From the NCBI RefSeq assembly GCF_027270735.1, contig NZ_JAPWIJ010000011.1, forward strand, positions 52,415 through 116,414: a stretch of 64,000 nucleotides of DNA, written 5' to 3'. Under the pieces are notes generated by a model. That model was not told the DNA's origin. It worked only from the letters and a program-made list of their open reading frames with translations, and ran no database searches. Below are positions 17,266 to 26,278 of the stretch, one piece after another; position 1 is the first letter of the stretch; each line of letters opens with the position of its first letter. The stretch comes from Rhodococcus ruber (GTDB lineage: Bacteria > Actinomycetota > Actinomycetes > Mycobacteriales > Mycobacteriaceae). A program made the translations under genes and the position numbers.

Positions 17266-18308
17266 ATACGGCCGCAACGCAATACACGATGCCGTCCGAG
17301 ACGGCACCGCAGGACAAGGTGTGGATGGCGTTTCCCTGCGAGGGCTACTCCCTCGGCGACGATCCGGAAGCCAAGCACGAGGCCCGCTCCACCTGGGCGG
17401 CCGTCGCGCATGCGGTAGCGGAGTTCGAGCCGGTGACCGTCGTCGTCGATCCGGCCGAGCATGCGGTGGCCGCGACGTACCTCTCTCGCGATATCGACAT
17501 CGTCGAGGCACCGCTGAACGACGCATGGATGCGCGACATCGGCCCGACATTCGTTCATTCGGATGACGGTTCGGTCGCTGCCGTCGACTGGATCTTCAAC
17601 GGATGGGGCGCACAGGACTGGGCGCAGTGGGACAAGGATTGCCGCATCGGCGAGTTCGTCGCCGATCAGGCCGCGGTGCACAGGATCACCTCACCCATGG
17701 TCAACGAGGGCGGCGGCATTGCCGTCGACGGCGCAGGCACGGTACTGGTCACCGAAACCGTGCAACTCGATCCCGGTCGCAATCCGAGCCTCACGAAAGC
17801 CGACGTCGAGGCAGAGCTGGCGCGAACCATCGGTGCGCAGCACGTCATCTGGCTGCCACGCGGATTGACGCGAGATTCCATGCGGTTCGGCACCCGTGGC
17901 CACGTCGACATCGTCGCTGCTGTCCCGTCTCCCGGCACCGTCCTGGTGCACAGTCAACGAGACCGGTCTCACCCCGATCACGAGGTCAGCGCTCTGATCA
18001 TCGACACCTTGCGCGCTACGCACAACGGTTCGGGTGAAGACTGGAACATCGTCGAGGTGCCGGCTCCGCAGACGTTGCGGGATGCGGACGGATTCGTCGA
18101 CTACAGCTACATCAATCATCTCGTCGTCAACGGCGGCGTGATTGCCTGCAGCTACGACGATCCGGCCGACAACGAAGCAGCGGCGGTCCTACGTGAGGCG
18201 TATCCGGGAAGAACGGTGGTGAGCGTGGACGCGCGGCCTCTGTTCGAGAGAGGCGGTGGCATCCACTGCATCACCCAGCACCAACCGTCGGCGCTCGTAC
18301 TCGGCTGA
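17262..18308 (+). CDS. aguA: Agmatine deiminase
   Basis: A 348-residue enzyme of the peptidyl-arginine-deiminase family converting agmatine to N-carbamoylputrescine and ammonia. Family motifs: MAFPCEGYSL, NDAWMRDIGPTFV, a Gly-rich VNEGGGIAVDG and RFGTRGHVDIV. The catalytic Cys336 is in GGGIHCITQHQP near the C-terminus. The GTG start at 17262 overlaps the aguB stop; an ATG nine codons on is an alternative. Putrescine formed here could be the substrate for amine oxidation encoded at 9-12 kb. Confidence 0.9.
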   Translation: MNTAATQYTMPSETAPQDKVWMAFPCEGYSLGDDPEAKHEARSTWAAVAHAVAEFEPVTVVVDPAEHAVAATYLSRDIDIVEAPLNDAWMRDIGPTFVHSDDGSVAAVDWIFNGWGAQDWAQWDKDCRIGEFVADQAAVHRITSPMVNEGGGIAVDGAGTVLVTETVQLDPGRNPSLTKADVEAELARTIGAQHVIWLPRGLTRDSMRFGTRGHVDIVAAVPSPGTVLVHSQRDRSHPDHEVSALIIDTLRATHNGSGEDWNIVEVPAPQTLRDADGFVDYSYINHLVVNGGVIACSYDDPADNEAAAVLREAYPGRTVVSVDARPLFERGGGIHCITQHQPSALVLG

Positions 18309-18327
18309 CGGTCGGCAGTCGAAGGTC

Positions 18328-18762
18328 CTACGAGCTGCGTCGAACTTCGAGGTGCTCACCGACGACGACGGTCTGTGCCTCGGTGACGCAGTCCAGGCGT
18401 CCGTCGAGACGGAGTGACACGTTGTATTCACCCGGCTTGAGAGCGAACGTGGTGATGTCGATGCTGGACACGTTGTCGTCGACGACGACGCGGTGGCTCA
18501 GTGACAGCATGCCGTTGTGCAGAATCTCGCACATCTGACCCGGCAGAACGTTGTCGACGTGAACGGTGATGGTCTTGGGTCCGCCGTGAACCTCGATGGT
18601 GGGCTGCGGCGTGCTCGATCCAACGAGTCTGAGGTAGCTCTTGTCTCTGCGCACGGCCTCGACTTCCCTTGTAGCGTGCTCCACCGTGAGGTGAACGTCC
18701 GACGTGGTCTCGTTGGTACTTCGTGGCACGACGACGGGCGGATTGGTAGTGCACATCGTCAT
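18328..18762 (-). CDS. Hypothetical protein, 144 residues
   Basis: I do not recognise this protein. It has no signal peptide or membrane segment. The first 40 residues are polar and probably disordered (TNPPVVVPRSTNETTSDVHL). The rest alternates short beta strands (TIEVHGGPKTITVHVDN, LKPGEYNVSLRLDG), suggesting an Ig-like or PEGA-like beta sandwich. It is convergent with aguA, with 19 bases between. The unrelated short protein at 48145-48468 has a similar beta-rich end phrase (SLEPGSHELTAFIR). Confidence 0.5.
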   Translation of the reverse strand: MTMCTTNPPVVVPRSTNETTSDVHLTVEHATREVEAVRRDKSYLRLVGSSTPQPTIEVHGGPKTITVHVDNVLPGQMCEILHNGMLSLSHRVVVDDNVSSIDITTFALKPGEYNVSLRLDGRLDCVTEAQTVVVGEHLEVRRSS

Positions 18763-18988
18763 CGGCCTCGAACCGAGCCTCTCTTATCATCGGGCGCACG
18801 CTCGGCCGCGTTACGAACCCGCGCCCGACCAGCCCTGCAACAGCCGCTGACACCGGACAATCGTGATGTCATCGGACAGAACATACCTCCCGGACGGCAG
18901 ATCTGCGAACGGACTGATCGAAACCGATACCTTTACGTATCCTTATGTCCTGTAACCCCAGGTCTAGGGACGATTCACCAAATGCACG

Positions 18989-19510
18989 TCACTTGTTCGG
19001 GTCGAACCCGAGCAGTTCGGTCTCCTCGGCGGCGCGCTCGGCCTCGTACACCCGACGCCGCCGATTCTTGATACCCACCACTCCCGCCGCGAGTCCCACC
19101 GGCGCAGCGAGGGCCGCCCCGATCCACATGGACTGGAGGTTGCCGCCGCCGTAATGAGCCAGGAGGCGAAGCGCCGCTCCTGCACCGGCGAGAAAGAAGA
19201 GCAGTCCGGCGACCGCTATCCGGGAGCGTCGAAGTTCCTGCGAGGCGTACATGTCGATCCCTCGCTGCCTGGCGTATCCCAACACCACGAAGGACACGGC
19301 GATGAGCACGAAGAACAGGCCGAGCGCCATCCACGCTCCGGTGACACCCGCCGCGTAGGGCAGGACCGCTCCACTGATCAGTCCGATCCACAGTAGAGAC
19401 TGAAATCCGACGGCCGACGCCTCGTTCCAGATGTCGCGTTGCAGCTCGTCGGAATAGAACTCGTCGTCGAGGTCTCCGACAAGCCGGGCGGCTCTGACGA
19501 ATGCGCTCAT
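18989..19510 (-). CDS. Small membrane protein, paralogue B (no XRE partner)
   Basis: A 173-residue protein sharing GDLDDEFYSDELQRDIWNEA and the same four-helix topology with the protein at 14808-15290. The C-terminal 40 residues differ and are charged. The ATG at 19510 is preceded by GGAGAGG and overlaps the stop of a ten-codon ORF. Unlike paralogue A it has no regulator gene ahead of it, although the 52-bp upstream element is retained. It likely depends on the XRE protein of locus A. Confidence 0.7.
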   Translation of the reverse strand: MSAFVRAARLVGDLDDEFYSDELQRDIWNEASAVGFQSLLWIGLISGAVLPYAAGVTGAWMALGLFFVLIAVSFVVLGYARQRGIDMYASQELRRSRIAVAGLLFFLAGAGAALRLLAHYGGGNLQSMWIGAALAAPVGLAAGVVGIKNRRRRVYEAERAAEETELLGFDPNK

Positions 19511-19539
19511 GATCGATCCTCTCCTTCGTCCGTGGGCAT
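19507..19539 (-). other. Ten-codon ORF at the position of a lost XRE gene
   Basis: ATG at 19539 lies at exactly the same distance from the TGAC repeats as the XRE start in the 15.5-kb locus. The frame runs for ten codons (MPTDEGEDRS) and stops by ATGA overlap with the membrane-protein gene. It contains that gene's ribosome site, so it may serve for translational coupling. I read it as what remains after deletion of the regulator gene. Confidence 0.5.
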
Positions 19540-19588
19540 GCCGAAAGTCAACTCCGCTTGTCAAAATATGTCAAGGATGATTGTCATT
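19537..19588 (-). promoter_or_regulatory. Operator/promoter with four TGAC repeats, copy B
   Basis: It has the same 13-10-13 spacing of TGAC repeats as the copy at 15499-15550. The differences lie mainly between the repeats, which suggests selection on a protein-binding site. It probably drives paralogue B. Confidence 0.65.
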
Positions 19589-19690
19589 AATATGCCTTTA
19601 CGTCGATGTAACGCTTGAAACAGACTCGTCACCGCGGAACATACCGGCGCAATAACTTCCCTTTACTGTTCGCAATCGCGAATACACCTC

Positions 19691-19698
19691 TGTATACA
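19691..19698. promoter_or_regulatory. TGTATACA palindrome upstream of urtA
   Basis: A perfect 8-bp palindrome 20 bases before the urtA ATG. Sites of this shape are used by some FCD-type GntR proteins, and such a gene closes the urt operon. The assignment is tentative because a short palindrome occurs by chance. Confidence 0.3.
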
Positions 19699-19717
19699 AA
19701 CTCCGAAAGGGCCGTAG

Positions 19718-20995
19718 ATGCCTGCTGTCTCGAAGCGCATGTCCGTCAAGCGCGTCATGGTCGTTCCCGCAGCTCTGGCTGCATTGAGCCTGGTCGCCAC
19801 CGCCTGCGGCAGCAAGGCGAGCGACACCACCTCCGCGGACGGCGGCGGCAGTACCGCCACCTCGTGCGTGGACACCTCGGGTGACACCATCAAGGTGGGC
19901 TCGCTCAACTCCCTGTCCGGCACCATGGCGATCAGCGAAGTGACGGTGCGTGATTCGATCGCGCTGGCCGTCGAGCAGATCAACGCAGCGGGCGGCGTCA
20001 ACGGCAAGCAGATCGAGGTCGTCGCCGAGGACGGCGCGTCCGAGCCCACTGTGTTCGCCGAGAAGGCCGAGAAGCTGATCAGCAGCGATTGTGTCGCAGC
20101 AGTTTTCGGTGGCTGGACGTCATCGTCGCGCAAGGCGATGCTGCCGGTGTTCGAGGACAACGACGCACTCCTCTACTACCCCGTGCAGTACGAAGGCCTC
20201 GAGGCGTCGAAGAACATCTTCTACACCGGAGCCACCACCAACCAGCAGATCATTCCGGCCCTGGACTACCTGAAAGAGAAGGGCGTCAAGTCCCTCTACC
20301 TGGTCGGTAGCGACTACGTCTTCCCGCAGACGGCCAACCGCGAGATCAAGGCCTACGCCGCGGCCAACGGAATCGAGATCAAGGGCGAGGACTACACCCC
20401 GCTGGGCTCGACCGACTTCTCCACCATCGTCAACAAGGTGCGCTCCGCCGACGCCGACGCCGTGTTCAACACCCTCAACGGCGACTCCAACGTCGCATTC
20501 TTCCGTGAGTACACCAACGCCGGCCTCAAAGCTGCTGACATGCCGGTCATCTCGGTGTCCATCGCCGAGGAGGAAGTGGCGGGTATCGGAGCTGCGAACA
20601 TCGAGGGCCAGCTGACCGCCTGGAACTACTACCAGACCGTCGACAGCCCGGAGAACACCAAGTTCGTCGCCGACTACAAGGCGAAGTACGGGGCCGACAA
20701 GCCCACCTCGGATCCCATGGAAGCCGCCTACACCTCGGTCTACCTGTGGAAGAACACGGTCGAGAAGGCCGATTCCTTTGCGGTGGCGGACATTCAGGCC
20801 GCGGCCGACGGCGTCAGCTTCGCCGCTCCCGAGGGTGAGGTCGTCATCGACGGCGACAACCACCACATCTCCAAGACCGCCCGTATCGGAGAGATCCGCC
20901 CCGACGGGCTGATCTACACGGTGTGGGAGTCCCCCGAAGCGATTGCACCCGACCCGTTCCTCGAGACCTACGACTGGGCCTCCGACCTCAACTGA
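19718..20995 (+). CDS. urtA: Urea/short-chain amide ABC transporter, substrate-binding lipoprotein
   Basis: A 425-residue type I periplasmic-binding-fold protein. The signal peptide ends in a lipobox with Cys30 (LVATACGS). The body matches Urt[51 protein letters not shown] and [14 protein letters not shown] [14 protein letters not shown]. It delivers urea, or possibly short amides, to UrtBCDE. No urease genes lie in the window. Its gene heads an operon with 90 bases before urtB. Confidence 0.88.
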   Translation: MPAVSKRMSVKRVMVVPAALAALSLVATACGSKASDTTSADGGGSTATSCVDTSGDTIKVGSLNSLSGTMAISEVTVRDSIALAVEQINAAGGVNGKQIEVVAEDGASEPTVFAEKAEKLISSDCVAAVFGGWTSSSRKAMLPVFEDNDALLYYPVQYEGLEASKNIFYTGATTNQQIIPALDYLKEKGVKSLYLVGSDYVFPQTANREIKAYAAANGIEIKGEDYTPLGSTDFSTIVNKVRSADADAVFNTLNGDSNVAFFREYTNAGLKAADMPVISVSIAEEEVAGIGAANIEGQLTAWNYYQTVDSPENTKFVADYKAKYGADKPTSDPMEAAYTSVYLWKNTVEKADSFAVADIQAAADGVSFAAPEGEVVIDGDNHHISKTARIGEIRPDGLIYTVWESPEAIAPDPFLETYDWASDLN

Positions 20996-21085
20996 CCCAG
21001 AGTGCCTGCGGCAGTGGTGCGGTTGAGCGCCCTATGGGGCACCTGACCGCACCACTGCGGCACGCACCACCGAAGGAGCTCCCCC

Positions 21086-21970
21086 ATGGACGTCGTGATC
21101 GGACAGTTGTTCACCGGCCTGTCGATCGGATCCATTCTCTTGCTCGCCGCCCTCGGGCTCTCACTGACGTTCGGTCAGATGGGCGTCATCAACATGGCAC
21201 ACGGCGAGTTCATCATGGCCGGTTCCTACACGGCCTACGTTGTGCAGCAGATCGTCTCGACCGGCGGCGCATCACTGTTCATCTCGCTGATCGTCGGCTT
21301 CCTCGTCGGCGGCGCGATGGGTGTGCTGCTCGAGGTGACGCTGATCCAGCGTATGTACCACCGTCCACTGGACACCCTGCTCGTCACGTTCGGCGTCGGG
21401 CTCATCCTGCAGCAGCTCGCCCGCGACATCTTCGGCGCTCCGGCGGTCAACGTCGTCTCCCCGGACTGGCTGAGCGGCGGCGTCGACATTCTCGGTGCCG
21501 TGGTGCCCAAGACCAGAATCTTCATTCTCGTGCTCGCGGTCGTCGCCGTCGTCGCACTGTCGATCGCACTGAAGAAGACCGCAATGGGTCGACGCATCCG
21601 CGCGGTGGTGCAGAACCGCGATCTCGCGGAGACCTCGGGCATCTCGAGCCGCAGGACCGACATCTCGACGTTCTTCCTCGGCTCCGGTTTGGCGGGCGTC
21701 GCAGGCGTGGCGCTGACCTTGATCGGATCCACTAGTTCCACTGTGGGACAGAGCTATCTGATCGACGCCTTCCTCGTGGTCGTCGTCGGCGGACTCGGCC
21801 AGATCAAGGGAGCGGTGATCGCCGCCTTCGCTCTCGGAATCCTGAACTCGTTCATCGAATACAGCACCACGGCCTCGATCGCCAAGGTCATCGTGTTCGT
21901 CCTCATCGTGATCTTCCTGCAGGCCCGCCCGCAGGGCTTGTTCGCCGTCAAGACAAGGAGCCTGGTATGA
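21086..21970 (+). CDS. urtB: Urea ABC transporter permease UrtB
   Basis: A 294-residue LivH-type permease with about eight membrane segments. LGLSLTFGQMGVINMAHGEFIMAG (shown in part: TFGQMGVINMAHGEF) and RIRAVVQNRDLAETSGI are the signatures of the urea-type permeases. GGLGQIKGAVIAAFALGILN near the C-terminus is the usual EAA-like loop. It overlaps urtC by ATGA. Confidence 0.88.
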   Translation: MDVVIGQLFTGLSIGSILLLAALGLSLTFGQMGVINMAHGEFIMAGSYTAYVVQQIVSTGGASLFISLIVGFLVGGAMGVLLEVTLIQRMYHRPLDTLLVTFGVGLILQQLARDIFGAPAVNVVSPDWLSGGVDILGAVVPKTRIFILVLAVVAVVALSIALKKTAMGRRIRAVVQNRDLAETSGISSRRTDISTFFLGSGLAGVAGVALTLIGSTSSTVGQSYLIDAFLVVVVGGLGQIKGAVIAAFALGILNSFIEYSTTASIAKVIVFVLIVIFLQARPQGLFAVKTRSLV

Positions 21971-23058
21971 GCGAGTTCATCGCCAAGCGCGGCGCTCTAC
22001 TGGGATTCGCACTCGCCGCGATCCTGCTGTTCGCCGTTGCTCCGGCCGTCCTCAGCGACTTCCGGTTGAATCTGCTGGGCAAGTTCATCTGCTACGCGAT
22101 CGTGGCCGTCGGAATCGGATTGGCCTGGGGTAGAGGCGGAATGCTCACCCTCGGCCAGGGGGTGTTCTTCGGTATCGGTGCCTACATCATGGCCATGCAC
22201 CTGAAGATCTCCGACGCCGATCTGCGCGGCGACGCGGTACCGGACTTCATGTCGATCGCCGGTATCCGTGAATTGCCCTCGTACTGGCTACCGTTCACCT
22301 CGCCCATCACCACGATCCTGGGCATCCTGTTCGTGCCGGCCCTGGTGGCCTTGGTGCTCGGCCTCGGCGTGTTCAAGCGTCGAGTCAAGGGCGCGTACTT
22401 CGCGATCCTGAGCCAGGCATTGGCCGCCGCCTTCGCGATCCTGCTCATCGGACAGCAGACCACCGGCGGGTCCAACGGGCTCAACAGGTTTCGGACGTTC
22501 TTCGGGTTCAACCTCAACGACCCCGCGAACAAGCAGATGCTCTTCTTCATCGCAGCAGGGGTACTGCTCGTCGTTGTCGCCATCACCCGCCAACTGATGT
22601 ACTCGCGCTACGGCGAGCTGCTGGTGGCGGTGCGTGATCAGGAGGAGCGCGTCCGCTTCCTCGGTTACGACCCCGCCAACGTCAAGATCGTCGCGTACGT
22701 CGCAGCCGCATTCTTCGCCGGTCTGGCCGGGGCACTGTTCGTTCCGATCGTCGGCATCATCTCCCCCAACGACGTCGGCATCGTCCCGTCCATCGCATTC
22801 CTCATCGGTGTCGCCATCGGCGGCCGCACCACGCTGCTCGGTCCGGTTCTCGGCGCACTGGGCGTCGCGTGGGCTCAGACCACGCTGTCCGAGCAGTTCC
22901 CGTCCGGCTGGACGTATGCGCAGGGTCTGCTGTTCGTGGTGGTCGTCGGATTCTTCCCCGCCGGCATCGCCGGACTCTTCGCACTGCGCAAGCGAAAGCA
23001 GGAAACCGAACCGGTCTCCGAGTCGACCGCAGAACCAGAGAAGGAACTCGCACGATGA
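21967..23058 (+). CDS. urtC: Urea ABC transporter permease UrtC
   Basis: A 363-residue LivM-type permease with about ten membrane segments. WGRGGMLTLGQGVFFGIGAY and RVRFLGYDPANVKIVAYV are typical for UrtC. A charged C-terminal tail (KRKQETEPVSESTAEPEKE) is cytoplasmic. It overlaps both neighbours by ATGA, indicating tight translational coupling. Confidence 0.88.
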   Translation: MSEFIAKRGALLGFALAAILLFAVAPAVLSDFRLNLLGKFICYAIVAVGIGLAWGRGGMLTLGQGVFFGIGAYIMAMHLKISDADLRGDAVPDFMSIAGIRELPSYWLPFTSPITTILGILFVPALVALVLGLGVFKRRVKGAYFAILSQALAAAFAILLIGQQTTGGSNGLNRFRTFFGFNLNDPANKQMLFFIAAGVLLVVVAITRQLMYSRYGELLVAVRDQEERVRFLGYDPANVKIVAYVAAAFFAGLAGALFVPIVGIISPNDVGIVPSIAFLIGVAIGGRTTLLGPVLGALGVAWAQTTLSEQFPSGWTYAQGLLFVVVVGFFPAGIAGLFALRKRKQETEPVSESTAEPEKELAR

Positions 23059-23885
23059 TTCATGTCGAAGGCCCTCAGCCCACGTTCGGTGGCAACGCCG
23101 GCATGTCGAGTCAGTACCTCGAAGTCCGCGATCTGACGGTCAGTTTCGACGGTTTCAAGGCCAACACCAGCGTCGATCTGACGCTCATGCAGGGCGATCT
23201 GCGCTTCCTCATCGGGCCCAACGGTGCCGGCAAGACCACGCTGATCGACGCCATCACCGGTCTCGTTCCGGCAACCGGATCGGTCACCAAATCCGGGGTG
23301 GAACTGCTGGGCAAGAAGGTTCATCAGATCGCTCGCCTCGGCATCGGTAGAACCTTCCAGACCGCCAGCATCTTCGAGAATCTGACGGTGCTGCAGAACC
23401 TGGACATCGCCGCCGGGTCCGGACGTTCCGTGCTGACGATGTTGCGTCGTCGGGGGTCGGTGCTTCCGCAGATCGAAGAGGCGCTCGAGACCATCGGTCT
23501 GACGGCCGAACGAGACAAGGCCGCAGGGATCCTCGCGCACGGCCAGAAGCAGTGGCTCGAGATCGGAATGTTGTTGGTACAGAACGCCGATGTCCTCCTG
23601 CTCGACGAGCCGGTCGCCGGCATGAGCCACGAGGAGCGCGAGGAGACGGGACAGCTGCTGCAGCGCATCGGCGGGGAGCGGACCGTGGTGGTGGTGGAGC
23701 ACGACATGGACTTCATGCGTATGTTCGCCACCTCGGTGACAGTGTTGGCTGCCGGACGCGTCCTGGCCGAGGGCACGGTGGCCGAGGTACAGGCCGATCC
23801 GAAGGTCCAGGAGGTCTACCTCGGCACCGCAGCGGCGGGCGAGGAACTCGACAGAAAAGCAGAAGAAGGAGCCGGTCATGCTTGA
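23055..23885 (+). CDS. urtD: Urea ABC transporter ATPase UrtD
   Basis: A 276-residue LivG-type ATPase. Walker A is IGPNGAGKTTLIDAITG, the signature-like segment is ILAHGQKQWLEIGMLL and Walker B is VLLLDEPVAGMSHEE. The HGQKQWLEIG variant of the ABC signature is typical of UrtD. The N-terminal 20 residues before YLEVRDLTVSF are an extension. It overlaps urtE by eight bases. Confidence 0.88.
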   Translation: MIHVEGPQPTFGGNAGMSSQYLEVRDLTVSFDGFKANTSVDLTLMQGDLRFLIGPNGAGKTTLIDAITGLVPATGSVTKSGVELLGKKVHQIARLGIGRTFQTASIFENLTVLQNLDIAAGSGRSVLTMLRRRGSVLPQIEEALETIGLTAERDKAAGILAHGQKQWLEIGMLLVQNADVLLLDEPVAGMSHEEREETGQLLQRIGGERTVVVVEHDMDFMRMFATSVTVLAAGRVLAEGTVAEVQADPKVQEVYLGTAAAGEELDRKAEEGAGHA

Positions 23886-24570
23886 ACTGGTCGATTTGCG
23901 TACCGGTTACGGCCGCAGCGAAGTGATTCACGGTGCTTCGCTGACGGTTCCGGCCGACGGTGTGGCCGCAGTGATGGGCCACAACGGTGCGGGCAAGACG
24001 ACGCTGTTGCGTGCAGCGGTCGGATTGCTGAAGGTGAACTCCGGCAAGGTCATGTTCGACGGTGAGGACGTCAGTGCGTTGCGACCCAGCGCTCGCGTCG
24101 CCCGGGGCCTCGCCTACGTGCCGCAGGGTCAGCAGTCGTTCGGCCAGTTGACGACGGCCGAAAACTTGCAGGTGGTGGCCGACGGCCGGAAGCGCGGCAA
24201 GGCGCTCGTCGACGAGGCACTCGATCTGTTCCCGGCGTTGAAGGAATTGCTCGGCCGCAGAGCAGGATTGCTCTCGGGCGGGCAGCGCCAGCAACTCGCC
24301 ATCGCGCGAGCACTGATCACCGAACCTCGGATGCTGATCCTCGACGAGCCGACCGAGGGCATCCAGCCGTCGGTGGTCGCCGAGATCGAACGCACCGTTC
24401 TCGAGCTCACCCGCCGAGGTGGTCTCGGCGTGCTTCTGGTGGAGCAGCACATCGGCTTCGCCCTCGAATCGGCGCAGAACTACTACATCCTCGAAGCCGG
24501 CCGCATCACCTCGACCGGCGTCGGCGGTGCCGAGTCCGAGGCCGACGTGCGCGCAGCCATGGCGATCTGA
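23878..24570 (+). CDS. urtE: Urea ABC transporter ATPase UrtE
   Basis: A 230-residue LivF-type ATPase. Walker A GHNGAGKTTLLRAAVG, the ABC signature LLSGGQRQQLAIARAL and Walker B MLILDEPTEGIQPS are intact. YVPQGQQSFGQLTTAENL resembles the UrtE switch region. It pairs with UrtD to power the permease UrtBC. Confidence 0.88.
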   Translation: MLELVDLRTGYGRSEVIHGASLTVPADGVAAVMGHNGAGKTTLLRAAVGLLKVNSGKVMFDGEDVSALRPSARVARGLAYVPQGQQSFGQLTTAENLQVVADGRKRGKALVDEALDLFPALKELLGRRAGLLSGGQRQQLAIARALITEPRMLILDEPTEGIQPSVVAEIERTVLELTRRGGLGVLLVEQHIGFALESAQNYYILEAGRITSTGVGGAESEADVRAAMAI

Positions 24571-24581
24571 CCGGACGAATC

Positions 24582-25250
24582 GTGCCGCGCAGTGACCTTC
24601 GCGAGAAGGTCTATTCGTCACTGCGCCGGGATCTGATCTCCGGTGCCATCAGCTCCACCGAGCGGCTCGGCGAGGAGCGCCTCGCTGAGTTGTACGGGGT
24701 CTCACGCACTCCCGTGCGGGAGGCCCTGGCACGGTTGCAGGCCGACGGCCTCGTCACCCGCGACGAGGCCGGCCTGCACGCCTATCGCCCTCGGCTGACC
24801 GACCTGCCCGATCTCTACGAGCTCCGGGCGACCCTCGAGGCCCGCGGCATCACACGTTCGACGTCGAAGTCCTTCGATCGGGCATCACTGTCGACTCTGT
24901 CGGCCACCTGGGTCGCACTGCGCGCCGACCCGCCCGACACGACCGACGACCTGGTGGCGCTGGACGAGAACTTCCACGTCACATTGCTTGCCGCGTCGGG
25001 CAATTCGGCACTCACCGATGCCCTGTGCACCGTCAATGCCAAGGTACGTCCGGTACGGATACTCGGCGGACTCGATGCCGCGGCAGTCGTCTGCGCGATC
25101 GATCAGCACATCGAGATAGTCGAACACGTTCTGGCGGGCACGCTCGATTCTGCATTGGAGCTTCTTGTTGCACATATCGATTCGTCCCGAGACCGGGTGG
25201 TCGAGCGAGCTCGACAGGCCGCGGCGCTGGCAGGCGCAGTCCGACTGTGA
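24582..25250 (+). CDS. GntR-family regulator (FCD domain)
   Basis: A 222-residue protein with a GTG start. The N-terminal winged helix covers residues 3-68 (LREKVYSSLRRDLISGAISS, LAELYGVSRTPVREALARLQ). The C-terminal helical FCD domain contains LYELRATLEARGI and DENFHVTLLAASGN, which provide metal-ligand positions. It follows urtE by 11 bases and is most likely the local regulator of urea or amide uptake; the TGTATACA site upstream of urtA is a candidate target. Confidence 0.82.
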   Translation: MPRSDLREKVYSSLRRDLISGAISSTERLGEERLAELYGVSRTPVREALARLQADGLVTRDEAGLHAYRPRLTDLPDLYELRATLEARGITRSTSKSFDRASLSTLSATWVALRADPPDTTDDLVALDENFHVTLLAASGNSALTDALCTVNAKVRPVRILGGLDAAAVVCAIDQHIEIVEHVLAGTLDSALELLVAHIDSSRDRVVERARQAAALAGAVRL

Positions 25251-25257
25251 GCCGATT

Positions 25258-26181
25258 TCACTCCGACAGGATCCGATCGATGTCGTCGAGCACAGTCTGC
25301 CCACCCTTGGGTCCGACGCCCGTGATCCAGTACGACAGGTCCACCGCATGTGGGTTCGGCAGTGCCGCAGCATTGGCGGTGATCGACGCCGGGATCGCCG
25401 CGGGGTCCGACGGGTCGTCTGCGGTGACGACGATCAGGTCCGCTGCCGCCTGAGCGGCCAGCTCGGGCGAGAGATCCACAGAGATCTCGTCGGCCCACTC
25501 CGGCCGCGGCGGAGTGGTGAACCCTGCGCACTCGAGGGTGCTGCCGGCGAACGATGACGGCCCGTACAAAGTCAGCTCACCGCTGCGGGGTCTGATGAGT
25601 TGTGCTGTTTTCCCTTCGGTTCCGAACTTCTCGGCGATCTCTTCGCACCGGTCGTCGTATGCGGTGAGCAATTCCTCCGCCTTCGCCTCCCTGCCGAGAA
25701 TGCGCCCGACGAACCGGACGCTGTCGCGCCACGGATCGGACTGGGAGGCGATGAAGACCGTCGGCGCAAGGGCGGAGAGTTGGTCGTAGTACTCGGCGTG
25801 CCGAGTCTCGGTGCCGAGAATGAGGTCGGGCTGCAGGGCCGCGATGTCCTCGATGGTCGGTTCGGCCACTGTGCCGACGGTCGCGATGCCCGCCGCTTCG
25901 GTGCCGAGATACGACGGAACGCCGCTCACCTCACTGAGCACGGCGGTGCCGACGGGCACAACGCCGAGTGCGACGGAAGTGTCGAGCTCGACCGGCTCGA
26001 GTGTCACCACACGCAGCGGGGTTTCCGGAACGTCGACCGTTCCACGAACGGTCTCGATCGATCGCGTTGCACTGCCTGCCCCGTCGGAGGTGGCGTCGGT
26101 GGACGAGCAGGCCGTCGCAGTCACACCGAAGGCGACGACGGTGAGGGCGAGCGCCGTGATGCGGGCATGGAACTTCGTCAA
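25258..26181 (-). CDS. Iron-siderophore ABC transporter substrate-binding lipoprotein
   Basis: A 307-residue FhuD/FepB-like binding protein. The TTG start at 26181 is chosen because GGAGGA sits eight bases upstream and the signal peptide then begins at MTKFHARITALALTVVAFGV, with lipobox Cys25 (VTATACSS). The mature part has PLRVVTLEPVELDTSVALGV, IEDIAALQPDLILGT and PRSGELTLYGPSSFAG, typical of periplasmic siderophore binders. No permease or ATPase is adjacent. An IdeR-type iron box lies 35 bases upstream, so iron repression is expected. Confidence 0.85.
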   Translation of the reverse strand: MTKFHARITALALTVVAFGVTATACSSTDATSDGAGSATRSIETVRGTVDVPETPLRVVTLEPVELDTSVALGVVPVGTAVLSEVSGVPSYLGTEAAGIATVGTVAEPTIEDIAALQPDLILGTETRHAEYYDQLSALAPTVFIASQSDPWRDSVRFVGRILGREAKAEELLTAYDDRCEEIAEKFGTEGKTAQLIRPRSGELTLYGPSSFAGSTLECAGFTTPPRPEWADEISVDLSPELAAQAAADLIVVTADDPSDPAAIPASITANAAALPNPHAVDLSYWITGVGPKGGQTVLDDIDRILSE

Positions 26182-26215
26182 GGGTCCTCCGTGGGAACAT
26201 TGTTCGGAATCACAA

Positions 26216-26234
26216 ATAGGGTAGCCTATCCTGT
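26216..26234. promoter_or_regulatory. IdeR/DtxR iron box
   Basis: ATAGGGTAGCCTATCCTGT matches the 19-bp consensus TTAGGTTAGSCTAACCTAA at 14 positions and keeps the central TAGCCTA palindrome. It lies between the siderophore-binding lipoprotein (minus) and the CMD-protein gene (plus). Confidence 0.8.
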
Positions 26235-26278
26235 TGCGATCCGGTGACGTTCGGCCAGCCAGTCGGTACCGTGTGACT

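Noticed and set aside
18763..18988. Searched for a riboswitch or small RNA
   Set aside because: This 226-base gap shows no stable conserved fold or ORF that I can support.
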